From positions 496,001 through 560,000 of the forward strand of contig LNKV01000040.1 in NCBI GenBank assembly GCA_001465935.1: a stretch of DNA of 64,000 nucleotides, written 5' to 3'. Under the pieces are notes generated by a model that saw only the letters and a list, made by a program, of their open reading frames with translations, was not told the origin of the DNA and made no database searches. Source of the stretch: Clarireedia homoeocarpa. Its lineage: Eukaryota > Ascomycota > Leotiomycetes > Helotiales > Rutstroemiaceae. Shown here piece after piece: positions 12,229 through 22,870 of this stretch; the stretch's first letter is position 1; every line of letters begins with the position of its first letter. Both the position numbers and the translations under genes were made by a program.

Positions 12229-13386
12229 ATGCATAGAACTACGGCAATAACAACGCGCAGCGCCTTTGCAGTTCTCTGCTTTATATTCAGCATAGCAAAA
12301 GCAGCAGCTCCTAGTTCTGTAGCGGGTAAGTGAACCCCCCCCAACCCGAAGCTCAAATTCTAATACCACTACTATTATTCGTAGAACTGGATCTCGAACC
12401 ATGGATCACTGTCGATGCGAGTGGACATGCCTCGACGGTTACTCCCGTGCTTACAACCGTTGATGGGAGAGCAACAACAATTGATCCTGCACCGGCAACA
12501 TTAATTGCTAGCTCTGCATCATCTGCGACCGATACCAATTTGAAAACAACTTCTACTTTTACATCAAGTGGAACGATACCTTCATCTACAGGTGGTGGAG
12601 CATTCCAAATTTGCCACAATCTCAAAGGAGAATTTGCACCTTTCTGCAAACCAGACAACGGATCTAGTGTTTACGTTGACGAAACATATTATGGTAGGAG
12701 ATTTACCTAGGGATCAGGGGTTTCACTAACAGCTAACAGTAACATGGGATACTAAATATTTTCCTGGTTCGAACAACTCTGTATTCGTACAAGCAAACTA
12801 CGTCAATGCTTCTGGTGGCGGGGTGCAGGCATTTCAATCCAGTCTCACCCACAATAATGCTGGATTCATTGCGTGGACGATTGATAAAGCTTGGCTCAAA
12901 AACATGCCTTCTAATAACGTAACATTATTCATTACACCTACAGATTCTACAGTCGCATCATCGGTTCAAGGACCTACCCTAATGGTGACCACCTCCCCTT
13001 CTCCAGAACCCTATCGTCAACCCAGCGCCAAACCACCCAAAGGCACCTCACTATTCATAGCCCTCCCTACAGTTCTAGCATTCATTCTTCTTTGTCTCTT
13101 TGGCACCTACTACTGGAACCGTAAGCACCGTATAATCGGTCTAGGCAATGTGATGGGAAGACGAAACGGATACGGGACTCGTCAGTCGCGAAGTCAAAGA
13201 TTAGGGTTAGGAAGGAAACAGAAGAAAGATCAAGGGATTTTGTTGAGAGAACAAGAATTAACATCTGGGGGTCAGTATAAAGATAGTCCGGTGAGGACGC
13301 AAGATCCAGCAATGCATTACAGAGATGAGATGAGCTGGGAGGATGGAGATCTATTTAGGGATGAGGCAAGATGGCATGCTGAGTGA
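12229..13386 (+). CDS. Secreted-type single-pass membrane protein, uncharacterised
   Basis: Three exons: 12229-12325, 12385-12693, 12740-13386. Introns are 59 and 46 bp, start GTAAGT and GTAGGA, and the second has a CACTAAC branch site. The 350-residue product begins with a signal peptide (hydrophobic FAVLCFIFSIA, then AKAAA). Next comes a Ser/Thr-rich stretch suited to O-glycosylation, then an extracellular domain with two cysteines (CHNLKGEFAPFCKPDNGS) and several N-glycosylation sequons (NNS, NAS, NNV). A proline-rich stalk leads to one transmembrane helix near residue 235-260 (FIALPTVLAFILLCLFG). The cytoplasmic tail is very basic and then acidic. This architecture recurs in uncharacterised ascomycete surface proteins. 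A sensor or cell-wall role is inference only. Confidence 0.85.
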
Positions 13387-13885
13387 AGACTGTAACAGGG
13401 TTGAAGTTCATAGAATTGTGATAATGAGCCTTGCTTGACGGTTAACGAGAATTAATAGGTTTTCTGTTGAACAAGAGGGCGGAATTATGGCGTGGAGTTG
13501 AAGGTTGCTGGTTTGAGATCTATTGTAGGATTTTTCTATTTGTGCTAATGCATCGCCACCTTTTGCTTCCCACATCTAGAGCTGTATTAGTACACCTCCG
13601 AAATGGTTCGTATCAAGTATGACACTGCTACTGATACACCTTGCGTGATTGGTTGCATGTGCATACAAACATATAGGCTGTAGATAGTTTGCCCCTATGA
13701 AGAAAGTGCGTACATCGACCTCTCGTATGCCTACTGAGGCATGTATTCTCGATTCATCGCCTCGGTGACACGATAAATATGCACAATACTTTTATATTTG
13801 GTGCAGCATAACTACAAAAAGCCACAATAAGCATGAACTTCAAACCAGAGACAGCTAAATCGACCTGCTTCTCACCCTACTTAAA
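13387..13885. other. 3' spacer, nothing identified
   Basis: Between the membrane-protein gene and the region downstream of BTA1. No coding signal is visible. Confidence 0.35.
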
Positions 13886-14056
13886 ATGAAACTGCTCATC
13901 TCCCCACCATTTAAACTTTTTATACCTCTCCTATGCATATGGTCATCATTCTCTACACCATCTCTAAGTCAAATCTCTAAACCCTCCAACTCAACCGAAC
14001 CCTCCCTGCTCCTCGGAGCCAAAGACTCCACAGGCTGGACTTTAGTCAATAGATAG
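13886..14056 (+). CDS. Possible small secreted protein or gene remnant
   Basis: ATG to TAG gives 56 residues, starting after a run of A residues. The N-terminus reads like a signal peptide (KLLISPPFKLFIPLLCIW), followed by a short Ser/Pro/Asn-rich tail with one NST sequon. There are no cysteine pairs. It sits in the tail-to-tail space between two genes and shares no homology I recognise. It may be a genuine short gene, the first exon of a lost gene, or chance. Confidence 0.3.
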   Translation: MKLLISPPFKLFIPLLCIWSSFSTPSLSQISKPSNSTEPSLLLGAKDSTGWTLVNR

Positions 14057-14157
14057 CATGATGCGTACATATTAACACTGATGAAATTCATATGTTAGCT
14101 AAACTTCCTGTCTATACCTTTCGACAAGAAAGAGCGATACAGAGGAAAGATGAAAGC

Positions 14158-16785
14158 TCACCGATCAATGCAAGCGCCGCCAATACGTGCACCCACACGC
14201 TTGGCTTGGAAACCGAGCTCCTCAAACGTTTGGATGTACCACGGAGTCAGAGCTGCAGAGCGGAGAAGTACTCGGCCACCGGTCTTGAGAGCTTTGTTGA
14301 GTTTGCGGATTTGGTCCGAGGCAGCGGTGGAGTGGGGATCGAACCACTAAGGGAAGTTAGTAGGGTGCTTGCATGCTTGTGGGAGAAAGAAAGAGCAGAA
14401 GAAAAACTTGGAATGCTCACATCCATACTATCCATAACCACGGCGATGGTTAGAGTCCCTGGTGTAAGTCTCTGTAACACCTCCTCAATCTCATCCGTAT
14501 GGATCCTCAAACCATCAAATGCCCCACCGCGGCTCAATTTCTGATGACTTTTCGGCTTCAGATAATCTGGATGACATTTTTGTGAGTATGATCCCTGGAG
14601 ACATACAAGATAATACGGATTATCCTCTCCAATTAGTGAGTTCTCAATCACCGGATCTAACGTCTGCATCATATACTCCCAGACTGCGCGCCCCTTACTG
14701 GAACGCAGCTCTTTTGCAGAATGATCCAGCGGCGACGCAGAAGCAAGGGATTCGGAAGCGAGATGATCCGCTTCCAGCATAGCGAGTTGGTTCTGAGGAA
14801 CGCCGAGCGCTTTCCAGAGGAATTTCTCTTGCGAGACGACAAGGAAGGAAAACAGACGAGACATGATAAAGGGACGGATTTTAGTGCGCCAGATCTCGCG
14901 TTGTTCGTTGAGGGTTTTAGCGTGCAGAAGCTTCTGGATCTCGGAACTGAAATTGAGGAATTGGGAGAGCAGACGAACAACACGGATGGCGTGGCGAGAA
15001 CCGCCGGTTTCGTAGAGCCCTCGCGAGCGGGTAGATGTGAAGATATGCGCGTTAGTTAGCCAGTATTGGAAAGCGCGGGAGGACATGTGCGGTGAGAGAC
15101 GGTTGAATAAGAGGTCTCGGAAGTTGGGGTGTTTGCCCAGTCCGAACAGTTTCCAAAAGTCAGCATAGGGAAGCGCGGTGTATGCTGCGACTTTCAGTTC
15201 GAGAAGATGATTTTGGTTGGGGTTGAGATCGATGGCATGAATGCGGGCGGGGCTTTTGAGCGCGTAGGAGAGTATGTTGTCGCCTGCGCTGGTGATGGCT
15301 AGGACGACGTCACTTGAGCCGATCTTAAGAAGACGTTCGTCAACTCGGGAGTCTTCCCAGGTGAACGCGTAAATGTACTCATTGTTGAATTGGGTATGTT
15401 TTCTGAGCTGGTCGTCGTAGTGAATTCTCCAGTGATGGTTTTGGTAGAAGAATGAAGGCAGCGGTAAGTTAGCCGATAGATTGACAATGGCTGCATCAAA
15501 AGCTTTTGACCGAAGTTCTGGAGGCGGCGATTTCTCGACATTGCGTGAAAGAACTTTGGTGTGGTTGATTGGTGACAGATATGGAGATTCTGTTGCAGCG
15601 GCATTCAGACGCTCCACTATTTCATGGGGGTAATTTGGTGCGTCGAGAGAAGAGGATGGCCTCTTTTGGCATCCAAGCCACATATAGTATGGGATGGAAC
15701 CAAGGAGATAGTTTCTCGAGTCCGCACTGAGTACGGTGCCGAACCGATACTCTAGATAATCTCTGCGAGCAGCTTCCAGGCTTACACGATCGACATCGAA
15801 CCAGGCTCGCCAAAAGAGTCTCCCGAGCCAGTTTACATGACGATTGATAACCCCCCCGGTGTAGTTTCTGCAGCTCAGATCCACAATCGACTGAACGTAG
15901 AAGTCTACAACACCAATAGTGCCTGAAGGAGAAAGTAGATTTGTAATGGAGTCAATGACAGAATAAAAGTCAGGCTACAGATTGTCAGTATAAATCCCGC
16001 CTCGGTATGCAGTGACTTACGATCATGGACAAGCTGTAAGATAGTGTGATGAGGTCTGCTCCACCACCGTTTTTAGACTCGAAGAAGTAATTAGATGTGG
16101 GCGAGCGGGAAAATCCAACGGCTCCAATCTCAGCCTCTTCATGGTCCTCCAAGCGGAACGTCCTGGCATCCTGGCATACAACCTTTACATTTGTCCACCC
16201 GAGGCGAGCGAATCGCTTCCTCGCCACCTCACAAAGAGATGGAGAGAAATCGACGAGATAGACACTAGAGAAGAATTCCGGCACAGAGACAAATTCGGAC
16301 ATTGCTTCGATATTCCAGCCAGTGCCGCCACCAATCTAATTCGAACATGTTAGAACAATGCTTCATTCGAGATTCGTTGCTGTACTTACATCCACCCAAA
16401 TACGTCTCATGTCATGCGTCCGCTCCCTGGCAGCCTTGTTCACAAGTTGCGCTGCTACCAACGCAAGCATATCTTCTCGGCCGCGTAGTAATCGCTTCCT
16501 CGTCGCGTCATAGACGCCCGCCTGAGCTTTGTAGAAGCTTTCCAGTGCATCTTGCTGGCCGTTTTCGGTGCCATCACCACTATGCGGCTTCAAGAATGAT
16601 GCGTAGAAGAAGCGTAAAAAGGATTTGAAGGCATTGGGGACTTCTTCCTCTTCTGCATCTTTTTTCTTCGAGGATAGAAGATTCACGGCAAGTATTATGC
16701 CGATAAAGAGCAGCATTATTGCTCCAATGAGGTAAATGCGGGTGGGATAATCCACTGGCAGGATATTAAGGGTAAGAGAAGCCAT
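14158..16785 (-). CDS. BTA1: Betaine lipid synthase (BtaB-BtaA fusion)
   Basis: Four exons on the minus strand (16785-16390, 16335-16021, 15974-14421, 14346-14158), all joined in phase 0, give 817 residues. A membrane anchor sits at about residues 15-37. The N-terminal methyltransferase (BtaB-like) starts with the SAM-binding motif IGGGTGWN at about 133-140, followed by VYLVDFSPSL. The C-terminal half is the DUF3419/BtaA domain, which transfers the 3-amino-3-carboxypropyl group of SAM to diacylglycerol. Visible there are TWEDSRVD (about 442), the nucleotide-binding ITSAGDNIL (about 464) and IDLNPNQ (about 485). The combined protein makes the betaine lipid DGTS, a phosphorus-free substitute for phosphatidylcholine, in the ER. 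The BtaB-then-BtaA order is the known fungal arrangement. In fungi the pathway is usually induced by phosphate limitation; no such site was identified here. The gene looks intact. Confidence 0.93.
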
Positions 16786-17840
16786 GATACTCTCTCATTA
16801 TTTTGTTGAAGAGTAACGTATCAAAGTAGTTGATACTTCTTGGCGAGATTTGAGTTGAAGAGCAATGGTGGAAAAAAGGAAACAGATGAGGACAAACTAG
16901 AGGATATAACGTTATTAATGTCGTTTCGTTGGGCACGAGAACCCCTCTTACTAGAAGTGAATGAATCGCTCTTCATCCCACCAAGCTCAGCATGCCCCCC
17001 ATTTCCTCAGGAACTATTCCACCTATCAAAGCAGCACATGGCTGCATTAAATTAAGGGTCCTGTGCATGATAACACGACATACGATACATGGAGGTTCGC
17101 AGTAGCTCGATTAACCAGACCAAAAGGAGAAAGTGAAGCTATTTTACCTTTGGAAAAATCCATCTTCATCACAGACGAGAACTATCGAGCTGGAGAGAGG
17201 GGTTTCTGTAACCAAACACAGCCGGTCCACGATTATGTAGATGGTGATCACTCGGCTACATAAGAGAAGTGCAGGAAATGAAAAAAAATGAATTGATTGG
17301 AAGTAGTTGAAAATAACACGACATGTGCAGGAAAGCAGAGCATTGAGCCGTTAGAGAAGTTTTTGATGCTCAGAGTCGAACGGCCAATCAAAAGATGCTG
17401 TGGCCGCACGCAGCCAATGATTGGCTCTGCACATTAGCACCAGAAAAAGTTAATCACTTCGCATGCACTCAAGTCACCTCCCTCTAACATGATATGGAGG
17501 TTGCCTCATGCTGATCACAGCTTTGCTTCTCTAATAGACCTTGAAGTCTCGAAGTCGACCCTGGAAATAGATCACATGCAACGAGCCAGGGAGCCGGGAG
17601 TTGCTGAAAGATAAGTGCCACTGGCTGCCACCACATATTGTAGCGTACTGCTGCACGACAATACGAGTCGTACACTGTAGCTGGAGACTGAATAAACAAC
17701 AGGAGTCTCACTCAAGGCTGGATATAGGCCGATTATACTGGCGATAAAACCAGAGTCCATTGAGCAACGCGTGTCCAGCTCGCCAAAACTCCTCGGATAA
17801 TCCCCCGAACTTTTACAATCCTTAACAATTATATCAATTA
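16786..17840. other. Intergenic, promoter side of BTA1 and 3' side of NOC2
   Basis: One kilobase with only short ORFs and no recognisable gene. The left end is the presumed BTA1 promoter, the right end the NOC2 3' UTR. Confidence 0.4.
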
Positions 17841-20150
17841 CTACTCATCATCGATGTCCTCGTTCTCGAATCCAGCCTCTGAGTCTTCATTCTCATCTTC
17901 TACTTCAGAATCCCCTTCGCTGCCTTCTATCTCCTTTTCCTTTTCTCTGTCAAGCTTTCTCTTTCTCTCTTCCTCTCGTCTACCCTCCTCAAGCATCCTG
18001 GCCTTTTCCTCTCGCTGCTTTCGTTGGCCGACAACAAATGCTCCTAATGGTGTCTTCTCCCATTCGAATCCCTTAAGGAAGCCTTCTACACCGGCCCGGT
18101 TGTTCGGTGCAAATTCAACCTTTGAGCGTTTACCTTCAATCCATTTTGCATTCGCCTCAAGTTTCTGAATAAGGAGCACAAACATTGAGTTAACTTTGCT
18201 GTTTTTGTTTCCAGAGCTTTTGTTTGAAGCATCTTTGAGCCATCTTTTGAGCATGACTATAACAGGCAGTGCGAGTTCCGGGAATGCGATGCTGGTTGAC
18301 CAGAGTACAAAGAATTCTGATAATAGCTCCGCCGCTTGTTCACCAACGCCATCCTGATAGATACGAGTGCGAAGATAGGACTTTTGTGCTTTGTAGTTTG
18401 AGGCAAAATCTAAGCTCTTTTGTGTGCTGGGTTTCGGTGGCTTTTTCATTTCGGCCGAGTTCAGAACTTCGAGCAGTGCGGAGGCCAACGGTATATATGT
18501 GCCAGTGGCTCGAGAAAGTCGGAGAAGAGATCGCATAAGATGAAATCTGAGAGGGAAGTATGTAGATGTTGGGATGAGACGCATTGCTCCAAGAGTTACT
18601 TGTACGGTTGGATATATCAGTGATCGAAGTTGTGATTCCTTTCCAGCTTCAGCCTCTTTAATCAAGTTGCAGTGCTCTGAAAGGACGCAAGACCAAAAAT
18701 CTAGAGAATGAACATATTGCCAGTTGTAGACTGTCTTGTAAGACTCCTTCTGGTTGTTTGTGATACTGCTTCGCAAGTGGATTGCGAGTTGTCGAATGAA
18801 GGTGAAACCTGTAGTATATCCGATACCTTGATCTATACCCCACAATTCAGCTGCAGAATTCTTCATAAGATTTATTCCCTGAATGGTATGGATGGTCGTA
18901 TTTCGACTGCCTTTGATCAGCCCCTGGTAGACTGTCTTCATGACAGCTTCCCGAATTCCTGCATCACCAATGACTGCTAAACGTCGGACAACCAAAAAGG
19001 CCGTGATTCTTGTTGCTTCGGTGCTCGAAGCGTCAGACCAAACATCCACAACCGTTGTTACTACATGCTTCAGGACCTTCTTGAAAGATAAGAGGTATGG
19101 AAGGAGGGGAATAATTGAGGATAGTGTGAGTTTGAGTGTTGACGCATCAGATAACGATGTAAGAAGATGTTGTACCGAGGTGATGTGAGACCGTAGAAGT
19201 GGTGAAAGTGTCTTGAACTTTTTCGAATCTGTAGATACTCTTACTTTTCCAGTATTGGACTCCTTGACTGGGAGATGGTGGTTGAGAACTTCTGGAACAA
19301 GTTTGAGGGTGGTGAGAAGGAGGTCGTGATAAGCTTCAGGGTTCGTTATAGAATATTTGTATTCCTTCCCATCATCTTCGTTGACATGCGCAGCTGCTCT
19401 GAATGCGAGAACAACTTGCCTCATTGCTCGCAGAGAATGTTGCTCCGTCATAGCTTTGTTCCATTTCTTTACCATCGCCTTTGTAACCTCGGAAGTATCT
19501 TCTTCATCCTCTTCTACTTCAGCCTCCTCTTCCTTCTTGCCAGTCTTCGTTTTCTTCTGTTTCTTCTTCTTTGGCTGCTCTTCATCATCATTTCCACTCA
19601 GATCGTCAATCTCGGCAAAATCGGCATCGTCGTCGAAGTCGAGGGCTTCAGGATCATTCTCCTTAAGATATTTGTAGAATTCTGGGTCCTTTTCCGCCAA
19701 GGCGTCCATGGCACTTTTACTCATACCCGTCACTTCTTCATCGCTACCATCCTCGCTATCACTGAGAACTGGCGCTTCACCAATTGAATCGTCATCAGAC
19801 GATTCCTCGTCCGCGGGCTCTAATCTCTTCCTTTTTCCAAGTTTTTCAGCGCCTTTCGTGGATTTTGGTTTTTTTTGTAGATTCTCTGGTATTTCGAAAC
19901 CACCCTGAAAGAAATCATCAACGCTCATCTTCCCAAACGCATCCTCCTTTGGGGATGGCTTTGGCTTCGTGGTCTCATCCCCATCATCTTTTCCACCTGT
20001 GAATTCTGCGTCTTTGGCGTTTCGTGCTTGGCGCTTCGCTTTCATTTGTTGTCGCTGCTTGAATTTCGCGCCATTTTTTCGTATCTCCAAAGCATCCTTA
20101 AGATGGTTCTTTTGGAACTTCCGAGTGGACTTCTTAGTGCTTTTCGCCAT
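17841..20150 (-). CDS. NOC2: Nucleolar complex protein 2 (Noc2), 60S ribosome biogenesis
   Basis: Intronless, 769 residues from the ATG at 20150. I prefer this start over one 16 codons upstream because family members begin with a short Met-x-Lys-Ser/Thr-Lys lead into KFQKNHL, as here (KSTRKFQKNHL). The N-terminus is very basic (nuclear/nucleolar targeting). A long acidic, Lys-rich disordered region at about 60-230 follows. The helical Noc2 domain covers about 235-700, starting at the RQVVLAFRAAAHV segment and ending near GFEWEKTPLGAFV. The tail is charged and acidic. In yeast Noc2 pairs with Noc1 and Noc3 to move pre-60S particles from the nucleolus to the nucleoplasm, and it is essential. 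The divergent neighbour is VPS28. Confidence 0.95.
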   Translation of the reverse strand: MAKSTKKSTRKFQKNHLKDALEIRKNGAKFKQRQQMKAKRQARNAKDAEFTGGKDDGDETTKPKPSPKEDAFGKMSVDDFFQGGFEIPENLQKKPKSTKGAEKLGKRKRLEPADEESSDDDSIGEAPVLSDSEDGSDEEVTGMSKSAMDALAEKDPEFYKYLKENDPEALDFDDDADFAEIDDLSGNDDEEQPKKKKQKKTKTGKKEEEAEVEEDEEDTSEVTKAMVKKWNKAMTEQHSLRAMRQVVLAFRAAAHVNEDDGKEYKYSITNPEAYHDLLLTTLKLVPEVLNHHLPVKESNTGKVRVSTDSKKFKTLSPLLRSHITSVQHLLTSLSDASTLKLTLSSIIPLLPYLLSFKKVLKHVVTTVVDVWSDASSTEATRITAFLVVRRLAVIGDAGIREAVMKTVYQGLIKGSRNTTIHTIQGINLMKNSAAELWGIDQGIGYTTGFTFIRQLAIHLRSSITNNQKESYKTVYNWQYVHSLDFWSCVLSEHCNLIKEAEAGKESQLRSLIYPTVQVTLGAMRLIPTSTYFPLRFHLMRSLLRLSRATGTYIPLASALLEVLNSAEMKKPPKPSTQKSLDFASNYKAQKSYLRTRIYQDGVGEQAAELLSEFFVLWSTSIAFPELALPVIVMLKRWLKDASNKSSGNKNSKVNSMFVLLIQKLEANAKWIEGKRSKVEFAPNNRAGVEGFLKGFEWEKTPLGAFVVGQRKQREEKARMLEEGRREEERKRKLDREKEKEIEGSEGDSEVEDENEDSEAGFENEDIDDE

Positions 20151-20584
20151 GTTGTGATTGGGATGTTTGGAATGGCTTTGAGGAGGGACCAATCTCAAGA
20201 TTTTTTTTTTTGCGAAAGGAAATCTTTAGAGCTGCGATAACCTAGACCCGATAAAGCGATTACTGCCAAGGGACATCATTTCATGAAGGCGGTCATGCCT
20301 CCGCGCAGGACAAAATAAGTGTAATCACCTCCTGCACTGGTAATGATGACGACTGCCGGCCCAGATTCGTATATCTTCGCTATTACTCTGGTAAGAAGCT
20401 GACGTATAACTGTGTATATGGATGTTCGTCTGTACTACTTTCTTGATCATTGTATCCTAGGAATAAATATCTCTTAGGCGTCAGATTCTAGGCTATTACG
20501 CATGGGGCGCTGCGACATCCCACCAAAGTACGAGTGCGATGTCTTCTAAGCTTCGACAAGAGCACAGCACATTGGTATTTCCGA
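20151..20584. promoter_or_regulatory. Bidirectional promoter region between NOC2 and VPS28
   Basis: The two ATGs are 434 bp apart, head to head, so this segment must contain both start regions. I do not identify specific factor sites. A long T run lies just upstream of the NOC2 start (in minus orientation, an A tract in the leader). Confidence 0.5.
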
Positions 20585-21414
20585 ATGAGCAATATGTATC
20601 AGACCAGACAGGCGTATGCGCCTACACCGCATAGCTATATTCCGAATACTGCATTGTCTGCTACCATAAATCTCGATGAGGTAATGCATCACCAAAGTCC
20701 ACGCGTGTTAATGCAATGCCTAACATTATATGCAGGAAGTTAAGCTCGCAGAGTCTAGGGCCGAACGCGATCTTCAGGACTCATTAGCAGAAGTTTTCAG
20801 CATTATAGTCACGCTCGATGAACTCGAAAGAGCTTACTTGAAAGATGCAATACCAGAAACAGACTACACAGAAACTTGCGATCGATTACTGAAGCAATAC
20901 AAAGCTATCTTGTCGGATGAAGGCGTGGCTCGAGAGTTTGTGGATCTCGAGACTTTCAAGAGCGAATGGGATGTGAGTGTTCTCCAACGAAATCTCATAG
21001 AACAGTCAATCTAACGTCGTGCCTTTATAGATGGAGGTACCTAGAGCAACGGAAAGGCTTCGAATAGGATTGCCTAGCACCGTCACTGCGCCATCACATA
21101 ACGCATCAAGCGGCGGCAATAACAGCACCAACGGTACTTTGATTCTTGAAGCGACGCAAGACTTCATAACATTCCTAGACGCCCTCAAGTTGGGATTGCT
21201 GGCGAAGGATCAGCTGCATCCATTACTGTCCGATGTTATACAAAGCGTAAATAAAGTTACGGACAGAGACTTTGATGGAAGGGGAAAGATTGTCCAATGG
21301 CTGATTGCTCTGAACCAAATGAGAGCAACGGAAGAAGTCAGTGAGGATCAAGCAAGGGAACTAGAGTTGGATATGAACTCTGCATATCAAGGCTTTAAAG
21401 CTGCGTTAGCTTGA
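20585..21414 (+). CDS. VPS28: ESCRT-I subunit Vps28
   Basis: Three exons: 20585-20680, 20736-20972, 21031-21414, with introns of 55 and 58 bp joined in phase 0, giving 238 residues. ATG 20585 is the first in frame, but the Met three codons downstream (20594, starting MYQTRQAYAPTP) may be the real start. The N-terminal core (residues about 30-115, EVKLAESRAERDLQDSL...) is the helical hairpin that binds Vps23 and Vps37 in ESCRT-I. The C-terminal four-helix domain (about 140-238, from TQDFITFLDALKLGLLAKD to the end) is the part that recruits ESCRT-II and ESCRT-III in yeast. It acts on endosomes in multivesicular body sorting. It is convergent with MDM12, leaving 175 bp between the stops. Intact. 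Confidence 0.95.
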
Positions 21415-21589
21415 ATTCTGTTGATTCCTTCTTAGGTGTAGTATTGGAGCCAGCGGTGTATGGTATTCATGTGAAATGACTCTGTCAAAGGAGAGTGGGG
21501 CGTTTACAAAACCGATGGCTTGGTCGTCGAGATCTGAGGAATCAAAGGGACTTGCAAATTTCTGTATTTTCGAACCATATGCATCCTCA
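21415..21589. other. Shared 3' region of VPS28 and MDM12
   Basis: Tail-to-tail spacer of 175 bp. The 3' UTRs of the two genes very probably overlap here. Confidence 0.5.
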
Positions 21590-22870
21590 TCAGACCAAGA
21601 ATGTCCAAAAGCTAGGATAAACAAACTCGTCTTCAAAAATTCGCCGGACCTGCTCGAGGACAAACTTTTCCACCTTTCCCACGTTCTTTAGTACTTGCTT
21701 GCCATTTTCCCTCTGACCAATCTCACTCTCCACTTTAATCTCTTGTAGAAGTCCTCCCATTTTCATGCCTGTTGATATGTTCTCGTCTTTCTCGTCTGCC
21801 CCAATAGCAGCATATGCGTCTTCCGGAGACAGAAAACAAAAATGCGCCCTCTTTCGTATATATGCTAGAACAGCCACCCCGTCGAACGAGAGTCCAGTGA
21901 TATTCAGCTTCACAGGTATACCCACGAAACTTGGCATGGGATAGTCAAGGAGGATTTCGGTAGTAAGTGATAATCGCACGTTTCCGGAATATCGTACTCG
22001 AAAAACAGTCTGAAGATCTTCAACCTTAGGCTCTCGAAATCTCCGTGGTGGTGAAGTCGGCTCTTCGCCGTTCGATTCCTCCGGAATTGTAACTTCGGGA
22101 ACGCCATCAAGACTTGCCGGTCTTGTTGTTGAAGAAGAAGCTGCCAGCGTGGAGACGCTGGTTTTCTCCCGTAATGAGTTTTGATTGATATCGGCAGTAT
22201 GCGGAGACGATATAGAGCTTGCCCCGCTGCCATTATTACGACAATTGCGGAGACCTGATAAAGGCAAAGGAGGGCTAGGACGGTCGGGCCATCCTTGAGG
22301 CAGATGTGCACCAGCAACAGCGGCTAGTGGGGTTTGCGCGCCGGAACGTCCACTAGCAAGTTGAGAGTGGAAGTAGCTTAGGTTTGATGTTCCACCAGGA
22401 ATACCAGGTGTAGATGCCCCGAGAAATGGACTTCCTGTGTCCCCAGATGACTGCAATGATCGTAAACCCGGATATCGTGTATCTTTGTTAGCGGGTGGAT
22501 TCGGTGCATTGGACAGATGATTTGTTGTCCTTTCCTCGCGATCAATCTTCCTTCTTTCCCTCAACGATTTTGCAATCTCAGTTCCTTCTTCTGCATTAGA
22601 GCTGTCGGACCCCTCATCTTCCTCGTCATCTTCGTCATCATCATCGCCGTCGATGTCTTCATAGAAATCAGGCAATGGATCACAAATATCCTTCAGCTCA
22701 ACTTCCGGGGGAATCGAGCCAAAATCGAAGGTGTGGACCTTGACGCCCTTGATAAAGCGGGGCAAGGTCACGGTCTGGAACTTGTCATGAACAAAGTCTC
22801 GGATCTTTTCTGCAAGAGCAATGCCATCAGGTCCAGTGGTCAATGTCTCCCAATTGAGGTCGATGGACAT
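21590..22870 (-). CDS. MDM12: ERMES complex subunit Mdm12
   Basis: Intronless, 426 residues. It opens with MSIDLNWETL, typical of the family, and its SMP lipid-binding domain is split. The first part is residues 1-70 (to the CDPLPDFYED segment). A long disordered insert at about 71-245 is first very acidic, then Ser/Pro-rich. The rest of the SMP fold runs from about 270 (LQTVFRVRYSGNVRL) to the C-terminal VYPSFWTFLV. Mdm12 binds Mmm1 and Mdm34/Mdm10 and forms the lipid-transfer bridge between the ER and mitochondria. Intact. Its promoter is in 22871 onwards. Confidence 0.96.
   Translation of the reverse strand: MSIDLNWETLTTGPDGIALAEKIRDFVHDKFQTVTLPRFIKGVKVHTFDFGSIPPEVELKDICDPLPDFYEDIDGDDDDEDDEEDEGSDSSNAEEGTEIAKSLRERRKIDREERTTNHLSNAPNPPANKDTRYPGLRSLQSSGDTGSPFLGASTPGIPGGTSNLSYFHSQLASGRSGAQTPLAAVAGAHLPQGWPDRPSPPLPLSGLRNCRNNGSGASSISSPHTADINQNSLREKTSVSTLAASSSTTRPASLDGVPEVTIPEESNGEEPTSPPRRFREPKVEDLQTVFRVRYSGNVRLSLTTEILLDYPMPSFVGIPVKLNITGLSFDGVAVLAYIRKRAHFCFLSPEDAYAAIGADEKDENISTGMKMGGLLQEIKVESEIGQRENGKQVLKNVGKVEKFVLEQVRRIFEDEFVYPSFWTFLV

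Noticed and set aside
17854..18168. Ser/Phe-rich plus-strand ORF of 104 codons
   Set aside because: Antisense of the charged C-terminal tail of NOC2.
19275..19787. 170-codon plus-strand ORF rich in Phe, Leu and Ser
   Set aside because: It is the antisense shadow of the acidic, Lys/Glu-rich part of NOC2.
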